A DNA stretch of 8,487 bases from Paracoccaceae bacterium (GTDB lineage: Bacteria; Pseudomonadota; Alphaproteobacteria; Rhodobacterales; Rhodobacteraceae), in the NCBI GenBank assembly GCA_020832725.1, contig JAFIEC010000026.1:1-8487 (forward strand), in the 5' to 3' direction. Positions 1 through 6,980 of the stretch are shown here, piece after piece (the stretch's first letter is position 1; every line of letters starts with the position of its first letter). Both the position numbers and the translations under genes were made by a program. Under the pieces are notes generated by a model. That model did no database searches. It worked only from the letters and a program-made list of their open reading frames with translations, and was not told the origin of the DNA.

Positions 1-315
1 GTGGTGATGTCGGACATGGCCGCCTCTGCCTCGGGTCACAAGCAGACCGATCACCTGCGCATCGTCGCGCTGTGCGAGGCCGCAGCCGCGCTTGCCTTCG
101 ATGTGCTGGAGGAGGGCGGCACCTTTGTCGCCAAGGTTCTGGCGGGCGGGGCCGAGGGCGGGCTTCAGGCCCTTCTCAAACGCCGCTTCGAGAAGGTCGC
201 CAACGTCAAGCCGCCTGCCAGCCGCGCCGATTCATCCGAGAAATACGTGGTCGCCAGCGGCTTTCGCAGAGCAAGCGGCGAGGAGGCCGCCATGTCGGAA
301 GGAGACAGGGATTGA
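1..315 (+). CDS. rlmE: 23S rRNA 2'-O-methyltransferase RlmE (FtsJ/RrmJ), 3' part only
   Basis: C-terminal 104 residues of an RlmE-type methyltransferase; the gene begins before the window. The family methylates the 2'-OH of a uridine in the A loop of 23S rRNA (U2552 in E. coli) in the assembled 50S subunit, using S-adenosylmethionine. Seen here: the motif VVMSDMA at the left edge, then DHLR, then TFVAKVLAGG, then PPASRADSSEKYVVASGF. These match the order of the family's catalytic K-D-K-E tetrad, giving Asp5, Lys45 and Glu80 of the visible part; the first Lys would lie outside the window. The first codons shown (GTG GTG ATG) are internal, not a start, because the Rossmann fold and SAM-binding motif I are missing upstream. 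A polar tail of about 15 residues follows the last core strand. The stop is TGA at 313-315, 73 bp before the next gene. Identification is firm; the 5' part cannot be judged. Confidence 0.92.
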   Translation: MVMSDMAASASGHKQTDHLRIVALCEAAAALAFDVLEEGGTFVAKVLAGGAEGGLQALLKRRFEKVANVKPPASRADSSEKYVVASGFRRASGEEAAMSEGDRD

Positions 316-388
316 GCCCCCAGCCCCGCATTGCCACCGCTGCCATGTCGCAAATGATCAACCGCGCCGAAACGTGGGGGATCGCCCG

Positions 389-1339
389 ATGAGGCCCCTC
401 CGCGCCGTGCCCCCGGCGATCTTTCCGGCGATCCTCGGTCTGCTCGGGCTTGGCGTGGCCTGGCGCATCGCCAGCCAGACGCTGCTGGTGCCCGGCCAAT
501 GGGTGGAGCTCTATCTGGGTGGTGCCGTGCTGGTGGCGGCGTTCGGGGTGCTGGCCTACGGTGCCAAGGTCGCCCTGCGCCCCGCTGTTCTGGCCGAGGA
601 TCTGCGTCCGCTTCCCGGACGTGCCGGTCTTGGCGCGCTGGGGATGGTGATCGTGCTGACGGGGGCGGTGCTGCTGCCCTATTCGGGCACGGCGGCACTG
701 GTGCTGGCCCTCGCGGGGCTGGGTGTTCAACTGCTGGTGGCGGGCGTTCTTGCGGTGCAACTGCTCCGCGGCCCGGCCGAGCAGCGTCAGCCCTCGCCGG
801 TTCTTCACCTGCCCTTCGTTGGTGCCATCGTGGCGGTACCCCTGCTGGTGGTGCTGGAACTGGCGACACTGGCCGGCCTGATCTTCTGGCTCACGCTGCT
901 GGCGGCCACGGTGATCGGTGCGGGCAGCCTTGCGGTGCTGCGGGCACGCCCCGTGCCACCGCCGCTGCGCCCCGCGCAGGTGATCCATCTGGCGCCGGTA
1001 TCGCTTCTGGCATCGGGGGCGCTGATGCTGGGCAAGGGCGATATCGCGATGATCTGTTCGGGAATCGCCATGGGACTGGGGGCGGTGCTTCTGGCCAAGG
1101 TGCGCTGGCTGATCGAGACGGGGTTCTCTGCGCTCTGGGCGGCCTTCACCTTTCCGGTCTCCGCACTGGCGGCGGCCATGCTGGCCCTGCGGGCAGCGGG
1201 TGCGCCTCCGATCTTCGGGACTTTGGGCAGCCTCTCGCTGGTGGCAGCCACGGTGCTGACCCTGCCGATCGCGGTTCTGGTCTTGCGCGCCTGGGCCAGC
1301 GGAGATCTGGCCGCGCGCACCAACGCAGCACGGGCCTGA
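389..1339 (+). CDS. TDT-family (TehA/SLAC1-like) membrane transporter
   Basis: A 316-residue, very hydrophobic integral membrane protein. I count ten likely membrane helices, at about residues 9-26, 41-60, 80-96, 100-126, 141-156, 158-184, 199-214, 218-236, 246-268 and 278-299, the number typical of the tellurite-resistance/dicarboxylate transporter (TDT) family. Family-like motifs are the N-terminal PPAIFPAILGLLGLGVAWR, the segment APVSLLASGALML, and the late helix with ALWAAFTFPVSALAAAML, which resembles the W-x-x-F-T-F-P segment of TehA. TDT members act as anion channels or transporters (SLAC1, TehA) or carry C4-dicarboxylates and sulfite (Mae1, Ssu1); nothing visible decides the substrate, and tellurite resistance should not be assumed. 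The ATG at 389 is preferred: the protein then starts directly before the first helix, and a GGGGGA sequence lies a few bases upstream. An in-frame GTG at 374 is a weaker choice. It lies between rlmE and guaB with no obvious functional link to either. Confidence 0.8.
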   Translation: MRPLRAVPPAIFPAILGLLGLGVAWRIASQTLLVPGQWVELYLGGAVLVAAFGVLAYGAKVALRPAVLAEDLRPLPGRAGLGALGMVIVLTGAVLLPYSGTAALVLALAGLGVQLLVAGVLAVQLLRGPAEQRQPSPVLHLPFVGAIVAVPLLVVLELATLAGLIFWLTLLAATVIGAGSLAVLRARPVPPPLRPAQVIHLAPVSLLASGALMLGKGDIAMICSGIAMGLGAVLLAKVRWLIETGFSALWAAFTFPVSALAAAMLALRAAGAPPIFGTLGSLSLVAATVLTLPIAVLVLRAWASGDLAARTNAARA

Positions 1340-1413
1340 CACGCCGCGGGGCTGTTTCCTTTCCCAAAGGCCCGTGACATAGGAAGCTCTCTGCCACCAT
1401 CGCGATCAGGCAC

Positions 1414-1418
1414 AGGAG
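1414..1418 (+). promoter_or_regulatory. Ribosome binding site of guaB
   Basis: AGGAG six bases before the ATG at 1425. It supports that start, which also gives the conserved N-terminus of IMP dehydrogenase (EALTFDDVLLVP). Confidence 0.7.
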
Positions 1419-1424
1419 ACGGGG

Positions 1425-2879
1425 ATGGAATTTCGCGAGGCCCTCACCTTCGATGACGTGCTGCTGGTGCCTGCGGCATCGAGCGTGCTTCCCTCGCAGG
1501 CCAGCACCGTCACCCGGGTGACGCGCAGCATTGCCCTGAACATTCCCCTGATCTCGTCGGCCATGGATACCGTGACCGAGGGCGACATGGCCATTGCCAT
1601 GGCACAGGCGGGCGGCATGGGCGTGATCCATCGCAACCTCGACCCGACAGCGCAATCCGAAGAGGTGCGCCGGGTCAAGCGCTTCGAATCGGGTGTGGTC
1701 TACAAGCCTGTGACCCTGCGCCCCGACCAGACCCTGGCCGATGCCAAGGCCCTGCAGGAACGTTTTGCGATCACCGGCTTTCCGGTAGTCGATGCGCAGG
1801 GGCGCGTGGTGGGTATCCTGACCAACCGCGACATGCGCTTTGCCGCCTCGCCCGAAACCCCGGTTGCGGTGATGATGACCTCCGACAACCTTGCCATGCT
1901 GCAGGAACCGGCAGAGCTTGCCCAGGCCAAGAGCCTGATGCAGGCCCGGCGCATCGAGAAGCTGCTGGTGGTGGATAACGAGCGTCGGCTGCGCGGGCTG
2001 CTGACGCTCAAGGATATCGAGAAGGCGGTGCTCAATCCCCAGGCCTGCAAGGATGATCTGGGCCGCCTGCGGGTGGCGGCAGCGACGACCGTGGGCGATA
2101 CCGGCTTCCGCCGCTCCGAGGAGCTGATCGACGCGGGCGTCGATCTGATCGTGATCGATACGGCCCATGGCCATTCCGATGGTGTCGCCCGCGCGGTGGA
2201 GCGGATCAAGGCCGCCTCGAATGCGGTGCAGGTGGTGGCGGGCAACGTGGCCACCGCCGCCGCCACGCGGGCGCTGATCGACGCGGGCGCGGATGCGGTC
2301 AAGGTGGGTATCGGCCCGGGCTCCATCTGCACCACGCGGGTTGTTGCCGGGGTGGGGGTGCCGCAGCTGACGGCGATTCTCGATTGCGCCCGCGCCGCCG
2401 AAGAGGCGGGTGTGCCCGTGATCGCGGATGGCGGCATCAAGACATCGGGCGATTTCGCAAAGGCCATCGCCGCCGGGGCCTCCTGTGCCATGGTCGGTTC
2501 CATGCTGGCGGGCACCGACGAGAGCCCGGGCGAGGTGATCCTGTATCAGGGCCGCTCGTTCAAGGCCTATCGCGGCATGGGTTCCATCGCGGCCATGGCC
2601 CGCGGCTCCGCCGACCGCTATTTCCAGCAGGACGCCGCCTCGGACAAGCTGGTGCCCGAGGGGATCGAGGGGCAGGTCTCCTACAAGGGCTCGGCGGGGG
2701 CCGTCATCCACCAGCTTGTCGGCGGGCTGCGCGCGGCCATGGGCTATACCGGCAACGCCACGATTGACGAGATGCGCAGCCGCTGCCAGTTTGTGCGCAT
2801 CACCGGGGCGGGCCTGCGCGAAAGCCATGTGCATGATGTCCAGATCACCCGCGAAAGCCCCAACTATCGCATGGGCTGA
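1425..2879 (+). CDS. guaB: Inosine-5'-monophosphate dehydrogenase
   Basis: 484 residues, full length for a bacterial IMP dehydrogenase. The enzyme oxidises IMP to XMP with NAD+, the committed step of guanine nucleotide synthesis, in the cytoplasm, normally as a tetramer or octamer. The (beta/alpha)8 barrel starts with EALTFDDVLLVP (5-16) and the phosphate/IMP region SSAMDTVTE (44-52). It is interrupted by a CBS pair (Bateman module, about 94-205, with TNRDM and TLKDIEKA), the usual site of nucleotide regulation. The catalytic loop GPGSICTTR carries the nucleophile Cys302. Further on are ADGGIK (334-339, IMP phosphate binding), YRGMGSIAAM (382-391) and the mobile flap with Arg398-Tyr399, the base that activates water in hydrolysis of the covalent intermediate. 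The C-terminus RESHVHDVQ is also typical. All key residues are present, so an active enzyme is expected. It follows the transporter gene by 85 bp and may have its own promoter, though none stands out. Guanylate synthase (guaA) is not in the window. Confidence 0.98.
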   Translation: MEFREALTFDDVLLVPAASSVLPSQASTVTRVTRSIALNIPLISSAMDTVTEGDMAIAMAQAGGMGVIHRNLDPTAQSEEVRRVKRFESGVVYKPVTLRPDQTLADAKALQERFAITGFPVVDAQGRVVGILTNRDMRFAASPETPVAVMMTSDNLAMLQEPAELAQAKSLMQARRIEKLLVVDNERRLRGLLTLKDIEKAVLNPQACKDDLGRLRVAAATTVGDTGFRRSEELIDAGVDLIVIDTAHGHSDGVARAVERIKAASNAVQVVAGNVATAAATRALIDAGADAVKVGIGPGSICTTRVVAGVGVPQLTAILDCARAAEEAGVPVIADGGIKTSGDFAKAIAAGASCAMVGSMLAGTDESPGEVILYQGRSFKAYRGMGSIAAMARGSADRYFQQDAASDKLVPEGIEGQVSYKGSAGAVIHQLVGGLRAAMGYTGNATIDEMRSRCQFVRITGAGLRESHVHDVQITRESPNYRMG

Positions 2880-2903
2880 GCGCGGGCAGGGTGCCTGTCG
2901 CGC
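2880..2903 (+). terminator. Strong hairpin directly after the guaB stop codon
   Basis: The arm at 2880-2890 (GCGCGGGCAGG) pairs with 2894-2903 (CCTGTCGCGC) across a GTG loop, giving about ten pairs with one G-U pair and one bulged G. It begins at the base after the stop. No T-run follows, so it is not a classic intrinsic terminator. It may mark the 3' end of the guaB message, as a stability element or with Rho. Function is inferred; only the base pairing is seen. Confidence 0.4.
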
Positions 2904-2943
2904 GCGCATCGCCTGCGCAATTCATGCCACGCAGAATTCATCA

Positions 2944-2950
2944 GGGAGGA
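2944..2950 (+). promoter_or_regulatory. Ribosome binding site of the MBL-fold hydrolase gene
   Basis: GGGAGGA ends four bases before the ATG at 2955, a strong Shine-Dalgarno match that fixes the start of the hydrolase. An ATG at 2950 inside it is out of frame and reaches a stop after two codons. Confidence 0.7.
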
Positions 2951-2954
2951 TGAC

Positions 2955-3788
2955 ATGAGCCTGACCCACAGCCGGCAAGTGGGCGAGATCGAGGTGATCG
3001 CCATCACCGACGGGGCCCGCGTCTTTGACACGGGCGTTTTCGCCAACACCACCGATGCCCATGTCGCAGACCTTCTGGCGGCTGCGGGCAAGCCCGAGAT
3101 CATCACCAATTTCAACGCCTTCCTGCTGCGGCGCGGTGATGTGACGATGCTGGTGGACACCGGCACGCGCGGCCTGTTCGGGCCGGAGACGGGCAAGCTG
3201 ATGGAGGGGCTCGACTCGATCGGGGTTGCGCCCGCTGACGTCACGCATCTGTTCATCACCCATTTGCACCCCGACCATGCCGCAGGCGCGATCACCCCCG
3301 AAGGCGCCGCAATCTTTCCGCAGGCAGAGCTGATCCTGGCCGAGAGCGAGCGGTCCTTCTGGGCGGACGAGGCCAATTTCACCGGTGCCGACGAGACGCT
3401 GTCGGGCTGGCGGACACTGGCGGCGGCCGTGCTCTCGGCCTATGGCGAGCAGCTGAAGGTCGTCGAGGACGTGGCCGAGATCATGCCCGGGGTCTCGGTT
3501 GTCGGATTGCCCGGCCACACGCCCGGCCATGCGGGCTTTCGCATCGATTCGGGCGGCGAGGCGCTGGTGCATGTGGGCGATCTGGTCCATGCCCAGGACC
3601 TGCAGCTGACCGACCCCGAGGTGGGCGTCGTCTTTGACATCGACCCGGATCAGGCCCGGGAGACGCGCAAGCGCCTGCTGGACATGCTGGCCACGGATGG
3701 CATTGCGCTGACAGGCGGGCATATCCTGGCACCCAAGTTCGGTCGGGTAGAGCATTCGGGTGGCGGATACCGCTTTGTCGCTCTCTAG
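2955..3788 (+). CDS. Metallo-beta-lactamase-fold hydrolase, methyl parathion hydrolase/lactonase-like
   Basis: 277 residues with a complete dinuclear-zinc site of the metallo-beta-lactamase superfamily. The HxHxDH motif lies in ITHLHPDHAAG (His103, His105, Asp107, His108). His188 is in PGHTPGH, Asp209 in HVGDLVH and His256 in TGGHILAP. The stretch LVDTGTRGLFGPETGKL (67-82) and the C-terminus GYRFVAL strongly recall the methyl parathion hydrolase branch, whose relatives include lactonases such as quorum-quenching YtnP-type enzymes; this placement is from memory of the family. No signal peptide or membrane segment is visible, so it should be cytoplasmic, unlike exported methyl parathion hydrolase. 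The natural substrate is unknown; a lactone or other ester is a reasonable inference, organophosphate hydrolysis is not implied. It lies 75 bp after guaB, behind a hairpin, and 59 bp before rsmB. Neither neighbour explains its role. Glyoxalase II or a beta-lactamase is less likely from the motifs. Confidence 0.88.
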   Translation: MSLTHSRQVGEIEVIAITDGARVFDTGVFANTTDAHVADLLAAAGKPEIITNFNAFLLRRGDVTMLVDTGTRGLFGPETGKLMEGLDSIGVAPADVTHLFITHLHPDHAAGAITPEGAAIFPQAELILAESERSFWADEANFTGADETLSGWRTLAAAVLSAYGEQLKVVEDVAEIMPGVSVVGLPGHTPGHAGFRIDSGGEALVHVGDLVHAQDLQLTDPEVGVVFDIDPDQARETRKRLLDMLATDGIALTGGHILAPKFGRVEHSGGGYRFVAL

Positions 3789-3847
3789 GTTATCGTCATG
3801 ATTGCCAAGGGCTTCTGCAGATTTCATGACCTTGTGAGTGAAGTGTT

Positions 3848-5017
3848 GTGACACCTGCCGCGCGGCTGTCGGCGGCGATCGGCCTGCTTGACCTGATCGC
3901 TGCCGGAGAGGCCGCCGAAGCTGCGTTGCTGCGCTGGTCACGGGGCGCGCGCTATGCCGGCTCCGGCGACCGCGCCGCCGTGCGCGATCTGGTCTTCGAT
4001 GTGCTGCGGCGCTGGTGGTCCTCGGCGGCGCTTGGCGGTGCAGAAAGCGGTCGCGGGCGCATTCTCGGTCTGCTCCGCGCCCGGGGCGAGGACCCGGGCG
4101 CGCTGCTCACCGGTGAGGGTCATGCCCCCGCGCCGCTCTCGCCAGAGGAGGCCGCTCATCTGGCACGTTTGCCTGTGCTCCCGGCGCAGGCGGCGCTGGA
4201 TTGCCCGGAATGGCTGCTGCCGGAACTGGAGCGCAGCCTCGCAGACCATCTTGCCCCTGTGGCCGAGGCGCTGCGCCATCGCGCGCCGGTGTTCCTGCGT
4301 GTGAACACCGCCCGCACCAGCCGCGCCGAGGCCGCCACAAGGCTTGCCGACGAAGGGATCATGGCCAGCCCGCATCCGCTGGCAGAGACCGCGCTGGAGG
4401 TGAGCGCGGGGGCACGTCGGGTTCAGGGCTCCGCCGCCTATGCCGAGGGCCTTGTGGAATTGCAGGATGCGGCCTCTCAGGCGGTCGTCCTCAGGCTGCG
4501 GCCCGGCCCGGGCCCGTGGCTGGATTATTGCGCCGGGGGCGGGGGCAAGGCCCTTGCGCTGGCGGCCCGGCCCGATGCGCCTGCGGAAATTCTTGTGCAT
4601 GATGCCGAGGCCCGGCGCATGGCCGACATTCCCGCCCGCGCCGCCCGGGCCGGGGCGCATCTGCGCACGCTTGCCACGGCACCGGGCGCCGGGGCGTTCG
4701 GCCTTGTGCTCTGCGACGCGCCCTGCTCCGGCTCCGGTGCCTGGCGGCGCAGCCCCGAGGCCAAGCTGCGACTGACGTCCGCACGCCTTGCGGAATTGTG
4801 CGCGACCCAGGCCGCCATTCTCGACGCGGCCGCCCCCCTCGTGGCCCGGAACGGGGTGCTCGCCTATGCGACCTGTTCCCTGCTGGATGTCGAGAACAGC
4901 GGGGCCATCGCCGGTTTTCTGGCGCGCAACCCCGGCTGGACCGAGGCGGACCGGCTGCACCTGACCCCGCTGGATGGCGGAGACGGGTTTTTCGTTGCAC
5001 AACTGATGCGTGCATGA
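3848..5017 (+). CDS. rsmB: 16S rRNA (cytosine-C5) methyltransferase, RsmB/Sun-type
   Basis: 389 residues, SAM-dependent RNA m5C methyltransferase. RsmB of E. coli makes m5C967 in 16S rRNA. N-terminal residues 1-65 look like the NusB-like RNA-binding domain, with GSGDRAAVRDLVFDVLR characteristic of this family. The catalytic domain has LRVNTARTSRAEA (150-162), motif I LDYCAGGGGKALALAA (225-240) for SAM, motif IV CDAPCSGSGAWRRSPE (289-304, Cys293) and motif VI ATCSLLDVENSGAI (341-354, Cys343). The two cysteines are the pair used by RNA m5C methyltransferases: the motif VI Cys attacks the base and the motif IV Cys helps release the product. It ends with GGDGFFVAQLMR, also usual. It is somewhat shorter than the roughly 430-residue E. 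coli enzyme. The start is GTG at 3848: an in-frame stop lies three codons upstream (3839-3841), and the conserved N-terminus begins right after. The ribosome binding site is weak (GAGTGAAG). A related m5C methyltransferase with another target (RsmF, Trm4) is less likely because of the NusB-like domain. Confidence 0.9.
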   Translation: MTPAARLSAAIGLLDLIAAGEAAEAALLRWSRGARYAGSGDRAAVRDLVFDVLRRWWSSAALGGAESGRGRILGLLRARGEDPGALLTGEGHAPAPLSPEEAAHLARLPVLPAQAALDCPEWLLPELERSLADHLAPVAEALRHRAPVFLRVNTARTSRAEAATRLADEGIMASPHPLAETALEVSAGARRVQGSAAYAEGLVELQDAASQAVVLRLRPGPGPWLDYCAGGGGKALALAARPDAPAEILVHDAEARRMADIPARAARAGAHLRTLATAPGAGAFGLVLCDAPCSGSGAWRRSPEAKLRLTSARLAELCATQAAILDAAAPLVARNGVLAYATCSLLDVENSGAIAGFLARNPGWTEADRLHLTPLDGGDGFFVAQLMRA

Positions 5018-5023
5018 AACCCT

Positions 5024-5065
5024 GATCGCGCGCCTCTCGCGGGATCGTAACCCGCGTTCGGGTTA
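5024..5065 (+). other. Two adjacent inverted repeats between rsmB and the kinase gene
   Basis: First repeat: 5024-5032 (GATCGCGCG) against 5038-5046 (CGCGGGATC), nine positions with one mismatch and a five-base loop. Second: 5048-5054 (TAACCCG) against 5059-5065 (CGGGTTA), seven perfect pairs with a CGTT loop. Neither is followed by a T-run, so termination of rsmB here is only possible, not shown. The second repeat overlaps the candidate CtrA half-site at 5063, so it may instead be part of the operator of the kinase gene. Confidence 0.35.
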
Positions 5066-5077
5066 ACCAGTTCTCAA
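5063..5077. promoter_or_regulatory. Near-match to a CtrA box upstream of the kinase gene
   Basis: TTAA-CCAGTTC-TCAA: two half-sites with the correct seven-base spacing of the CtrA consensus TTAA-N7-TTAA, with one mismatch in the second half. It lies 43 bp upstream of the preferred GTG start. Feedback of CtrA on its own kinase gene is plausible but inferred from one imperfect site. Confidence 0.35.
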
Positions 5078-5110
5078 TTCCTGCCCCCGAAGGGTGAGGC
5101 AGGGCTGTGC

Positions 5111-5115
5111 GGAGG
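5111..5115 (+). promoter_or_regulatory. Ribosome binding site that decides the kinase start
   Basis: GGAGG five bases before GTG 5121. The alternative in-frame GTG at 5094 has only a GAAGG-like sequence one to two bases away, too close to work well. This favours 5121 as the start. Confidence 0.55.
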
Positions 5116-5120
5116 GGGCG

Positions 5121-6980
5121 GTGTCGGGGCTGGCAGGAGCTGAACACGGGGCAGGCGCTTCGAATGGTGCCGGGCAGGGCGCGGGTGCAGGCAGGCTTGC
5201 GGCGGCTCTCGGGCGCATCGGGCCCCATGCACAGGGGCTCCTTTGGGTAGCCCTTGGCGCCTTGTTTGCGGCGTTCTTGCTGCCGCCCGCTGCGCGCCTC
5301 CCCGCGCTCGGGCTGGCCTTTGCCCTGGCCAGCCTTGCCGCGCTGGCCTGTCTGGCCCCGCGCGCGCCTGATGCCGCCATCGGGGGGACTGCCGGGGCTG
5401 ATCCCCAGGACCGGCGCGCGCCCGCGCCCGATTCTCCGTCAGCCGATGCGCCCTTTCTCGAATCGCTCCCCGTGGCCTTCCTGCGGCTGCGCCCCGACGG
5501 GCATGTGCTGTCGGCCAACATGCACGCGCGGCGGCTGCTGGCCCATTCGATGAACGGCGAGGTCAACCTCGTGTCGCTGCTCGAGGGGCTGGGCCGCCCC
5601 CTGCGCGACTGGCTGTCCGATGCCGCCGAGGGGCGCGGCCTGCGCCGGGGCGAGCTTGTCCGCGCCCGGCGCGGCGACCGGGAGCGGTGGCTGCAGATCA
5701 CGCTGGAGCGGGAGCATTCGGGCGAAGATGTCGTGCTCTGCGCCGTCCTGCTTGACGCGACCGAGCTGCGCAGCCTTCAGGCCCAGTTCACCCAGGGCCA
5801 GAAGATGCAGGCGATCGGACAGCTGGCAGGCGGGGTCGCCCATGATTTCAACAACCTGCTCACCGCGATCTCGGGCCATTGCGACCTTCTGCTGCTGCGC
5901 CGCGACGAGGGCGATCCCGATTTCGCCGACCTGCAGCAGATCCACCAGAATGCCAACCGTGCCGCCAGCCTCGTGTCGCAGCTGCTGGCCTTCTCGCGCA
6001 AGCAGACGCTGCGCCCCCGAATCCTCGATCTGCGCGAGACGATCTCCGATCTGACCCACCTGTTGCAGCGCCTGACCGGAGAGCGGGTGCGGCTGACCTT
6101 TCTGCACGACCACGACCTTGCCCCCGTTCGGGCCGATCCGCGCCAGATCGAACAGGTGATCATGAATCTGGTGGTCAACGCCCGAGACGCGATCGGGGGC
6201 GCGGGCGATATCCGGATCGAGACGCGAAACCTGGTGCTGGAGGGGCAGATTGAGCGTGATCGCGCCGTGGTACCGGCGGGCAGCTATGTGCAGGTGACGG
6301 GCGCCGATACCGGCTGCGGCATCCCGCCCGAGCGCCTTGCCAAGGTGTTCGAGCCGTTTTTCACCACCAAGCGGCACGGAGAGGGAACCGGGCTTGGCCT
6401 GTCGACGGCTTACGGCATCGTCAAGCAATCCGGGGGTTTCATCTTCGCCGACAGCCGCCCCGGAGAGGGCAGCGCCTTTCACATCTACCTGCCTGCCACC
6501 CGCGCCCTGCCGCCCCGCCCCCGTGTCGCGCCGCCCGGGGTTGGCGGCAAGGCGGGGCTGACACCGCGGGTCACCGGCCGCATCCTCCTTGTGGAAGACG
6601 AGGCCCCCGTCCGCGCCTTCGCCGCCCGCGCCCTGCGCCTGTGTGGCCACGAGGTGCTCGAGGCCGATTCGGGAGAGCGGGCGCTGGAATTGCTCGCCGA
6701 TCCGGAGGTGATGGCCGATCTGTTCGTGACCGACGTGGTGATGCCCGGCCTGGGCGGGCCGGAATGGGTGCGCGCCGCCCGCCGCACTCGCCCGGGCATT
6801 CCCGTCATCTTCATCTCGGGCTATGCCGAGGAAAGCGCAGGCATTCCCGATGAGGACCGGCAGGAAGCCGATTTCCTGCCCAAGCCCTTCTCGCTGCTGG
6901 CCCTGACGGAACGTGTGGCTGCCCGTCTGGCCGCGGCTTGCCCCGATATGCAGGCCGGTCGGAAAACCGACGCGGATTAA
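5121..6980 (+). CDS. cckA: Hybrid sensor histidine kinase, CckA-like
   Basis: 619 residues from the GTG at 5121 (628 from GTG 5094). CckA autophosphorylates and passes phosphate through its receiver to ChpT, then to CtrA, which governs cell cycle, motility and, in Rhodobacter relatives, gene transfer agent functions. Order: Gly/Ala-rich N-terminus (1-30), two membrane helices (about 38-54 and 59-79), a Pro/Ala linker, one PAS-like sensor region (about 112-218), HisKA with MQAIGQLAGGVAHDFNNLLTA and phospho-His241, HATPase with N box MNLVVNARDAI (Asn353), DTGCGI (Asp396), FEPFFTTK (410-417) and GTGLGLSTAYGIVKQSGG, then a receiver (about 487-605) with Asp493, phospho-Asp538 in VTDVVMPG, Ser566 and Lys588. 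The GGVAHDFNNLL and QLLAFSRKQTL segments are close to CckA as I remember it. It is shorter than Caulobacter CckA (691 residues, two PAS domains). A paralogous hybrid kinase is possible, but position next to recA and the H-box favour CckA. The stop overlaps a CtrA box. Confidence 0.85.
   Translation: MSGLAGAEHGAGASNGAGQGAGAGRLAAALGRIGPHAQGLLWVALGALFAAFLLPPAARLPALGLAFALASLAALACLAPRAPDAAIGGTAGADPQDRRAPAPDSPSADAPFLESLPVAFLRLRPDGHVLSANMHARRLLAHSMNGEVNLVSLLEGLGRPLRDWLSDAAEGRGLRRGELVRARRGDRERWLQITLEREHSGEDVVLCAVLLDATELRSLQAQFTQGQKMQAIGQLAGGVAHDFNNLLTAISGHCDLLLLRRDEGDPDFADLQQIHQNANRAASLVSQLLAFSRKQTLRPRILDLRETISDLTHLLQRLTGERVRLTFLHDHDLAPVRADPRQIEQVIMNLVVNARDAIGGAGDIRIETRNLVLEGQIERDRAVVPAGSYVQVTGADTGCGIPPERLAKVFEPFFTTKRHGEGTGLGLSTAYGIVKQSGGFIFADSRPGEGSAFHIYLPATRALPPRPRVAPPGVGGKAGLTPRVTGRILLVEDEAPVRAFAARALRLCGHEVLEADSGERALELLADPEVMADLFVTDVVMPGLGGPEWVRAARRTRPGIPVIFISGYAEESAGIPDEDRQEADFLPKPFSLLALTERVAARLAAACPDMQAGRKTDAD

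Noticed and set aside
345..392. 15-codon frame (ATG 345 to TGA 390-392) overlapping the transporter start as ATGA, like a translationally coupled leader peptide
   Set aside because: No ribosome binding site before ATG 345, no leader-like codon pattern, and chance overlap is likely.
1331..1374. Inverted repeat CGGGCCT / AGGCCCG spanning the transporter stop, possible terminator
   Set aside because: The loop is 30 bases long and no T-run follows, so a stable terminator is unlikely.
1374..1402. GTGACA as a possible -35 element of guaB
   Set aside because: No credible -10 sequence lies 16-18 bases downstream.
1146..2909. Very long minus-strand open frame opposite guaB
   Set aside because: It is the antisense of conserved guaB codons in GC-rich DNA; the product is His/Gly/Arg-rich with no family motif. 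The same applies to the long minus-strand frames opposite the kinase gene (5439-7169) and recA (6977-8284).
2919..2941. Direct repeat AATTCAT at 2919-2925 and 2935-2941 before the hydrolase gene
   Set aside because: Only seven bases and two copies; no known operator matches and chance is likely.
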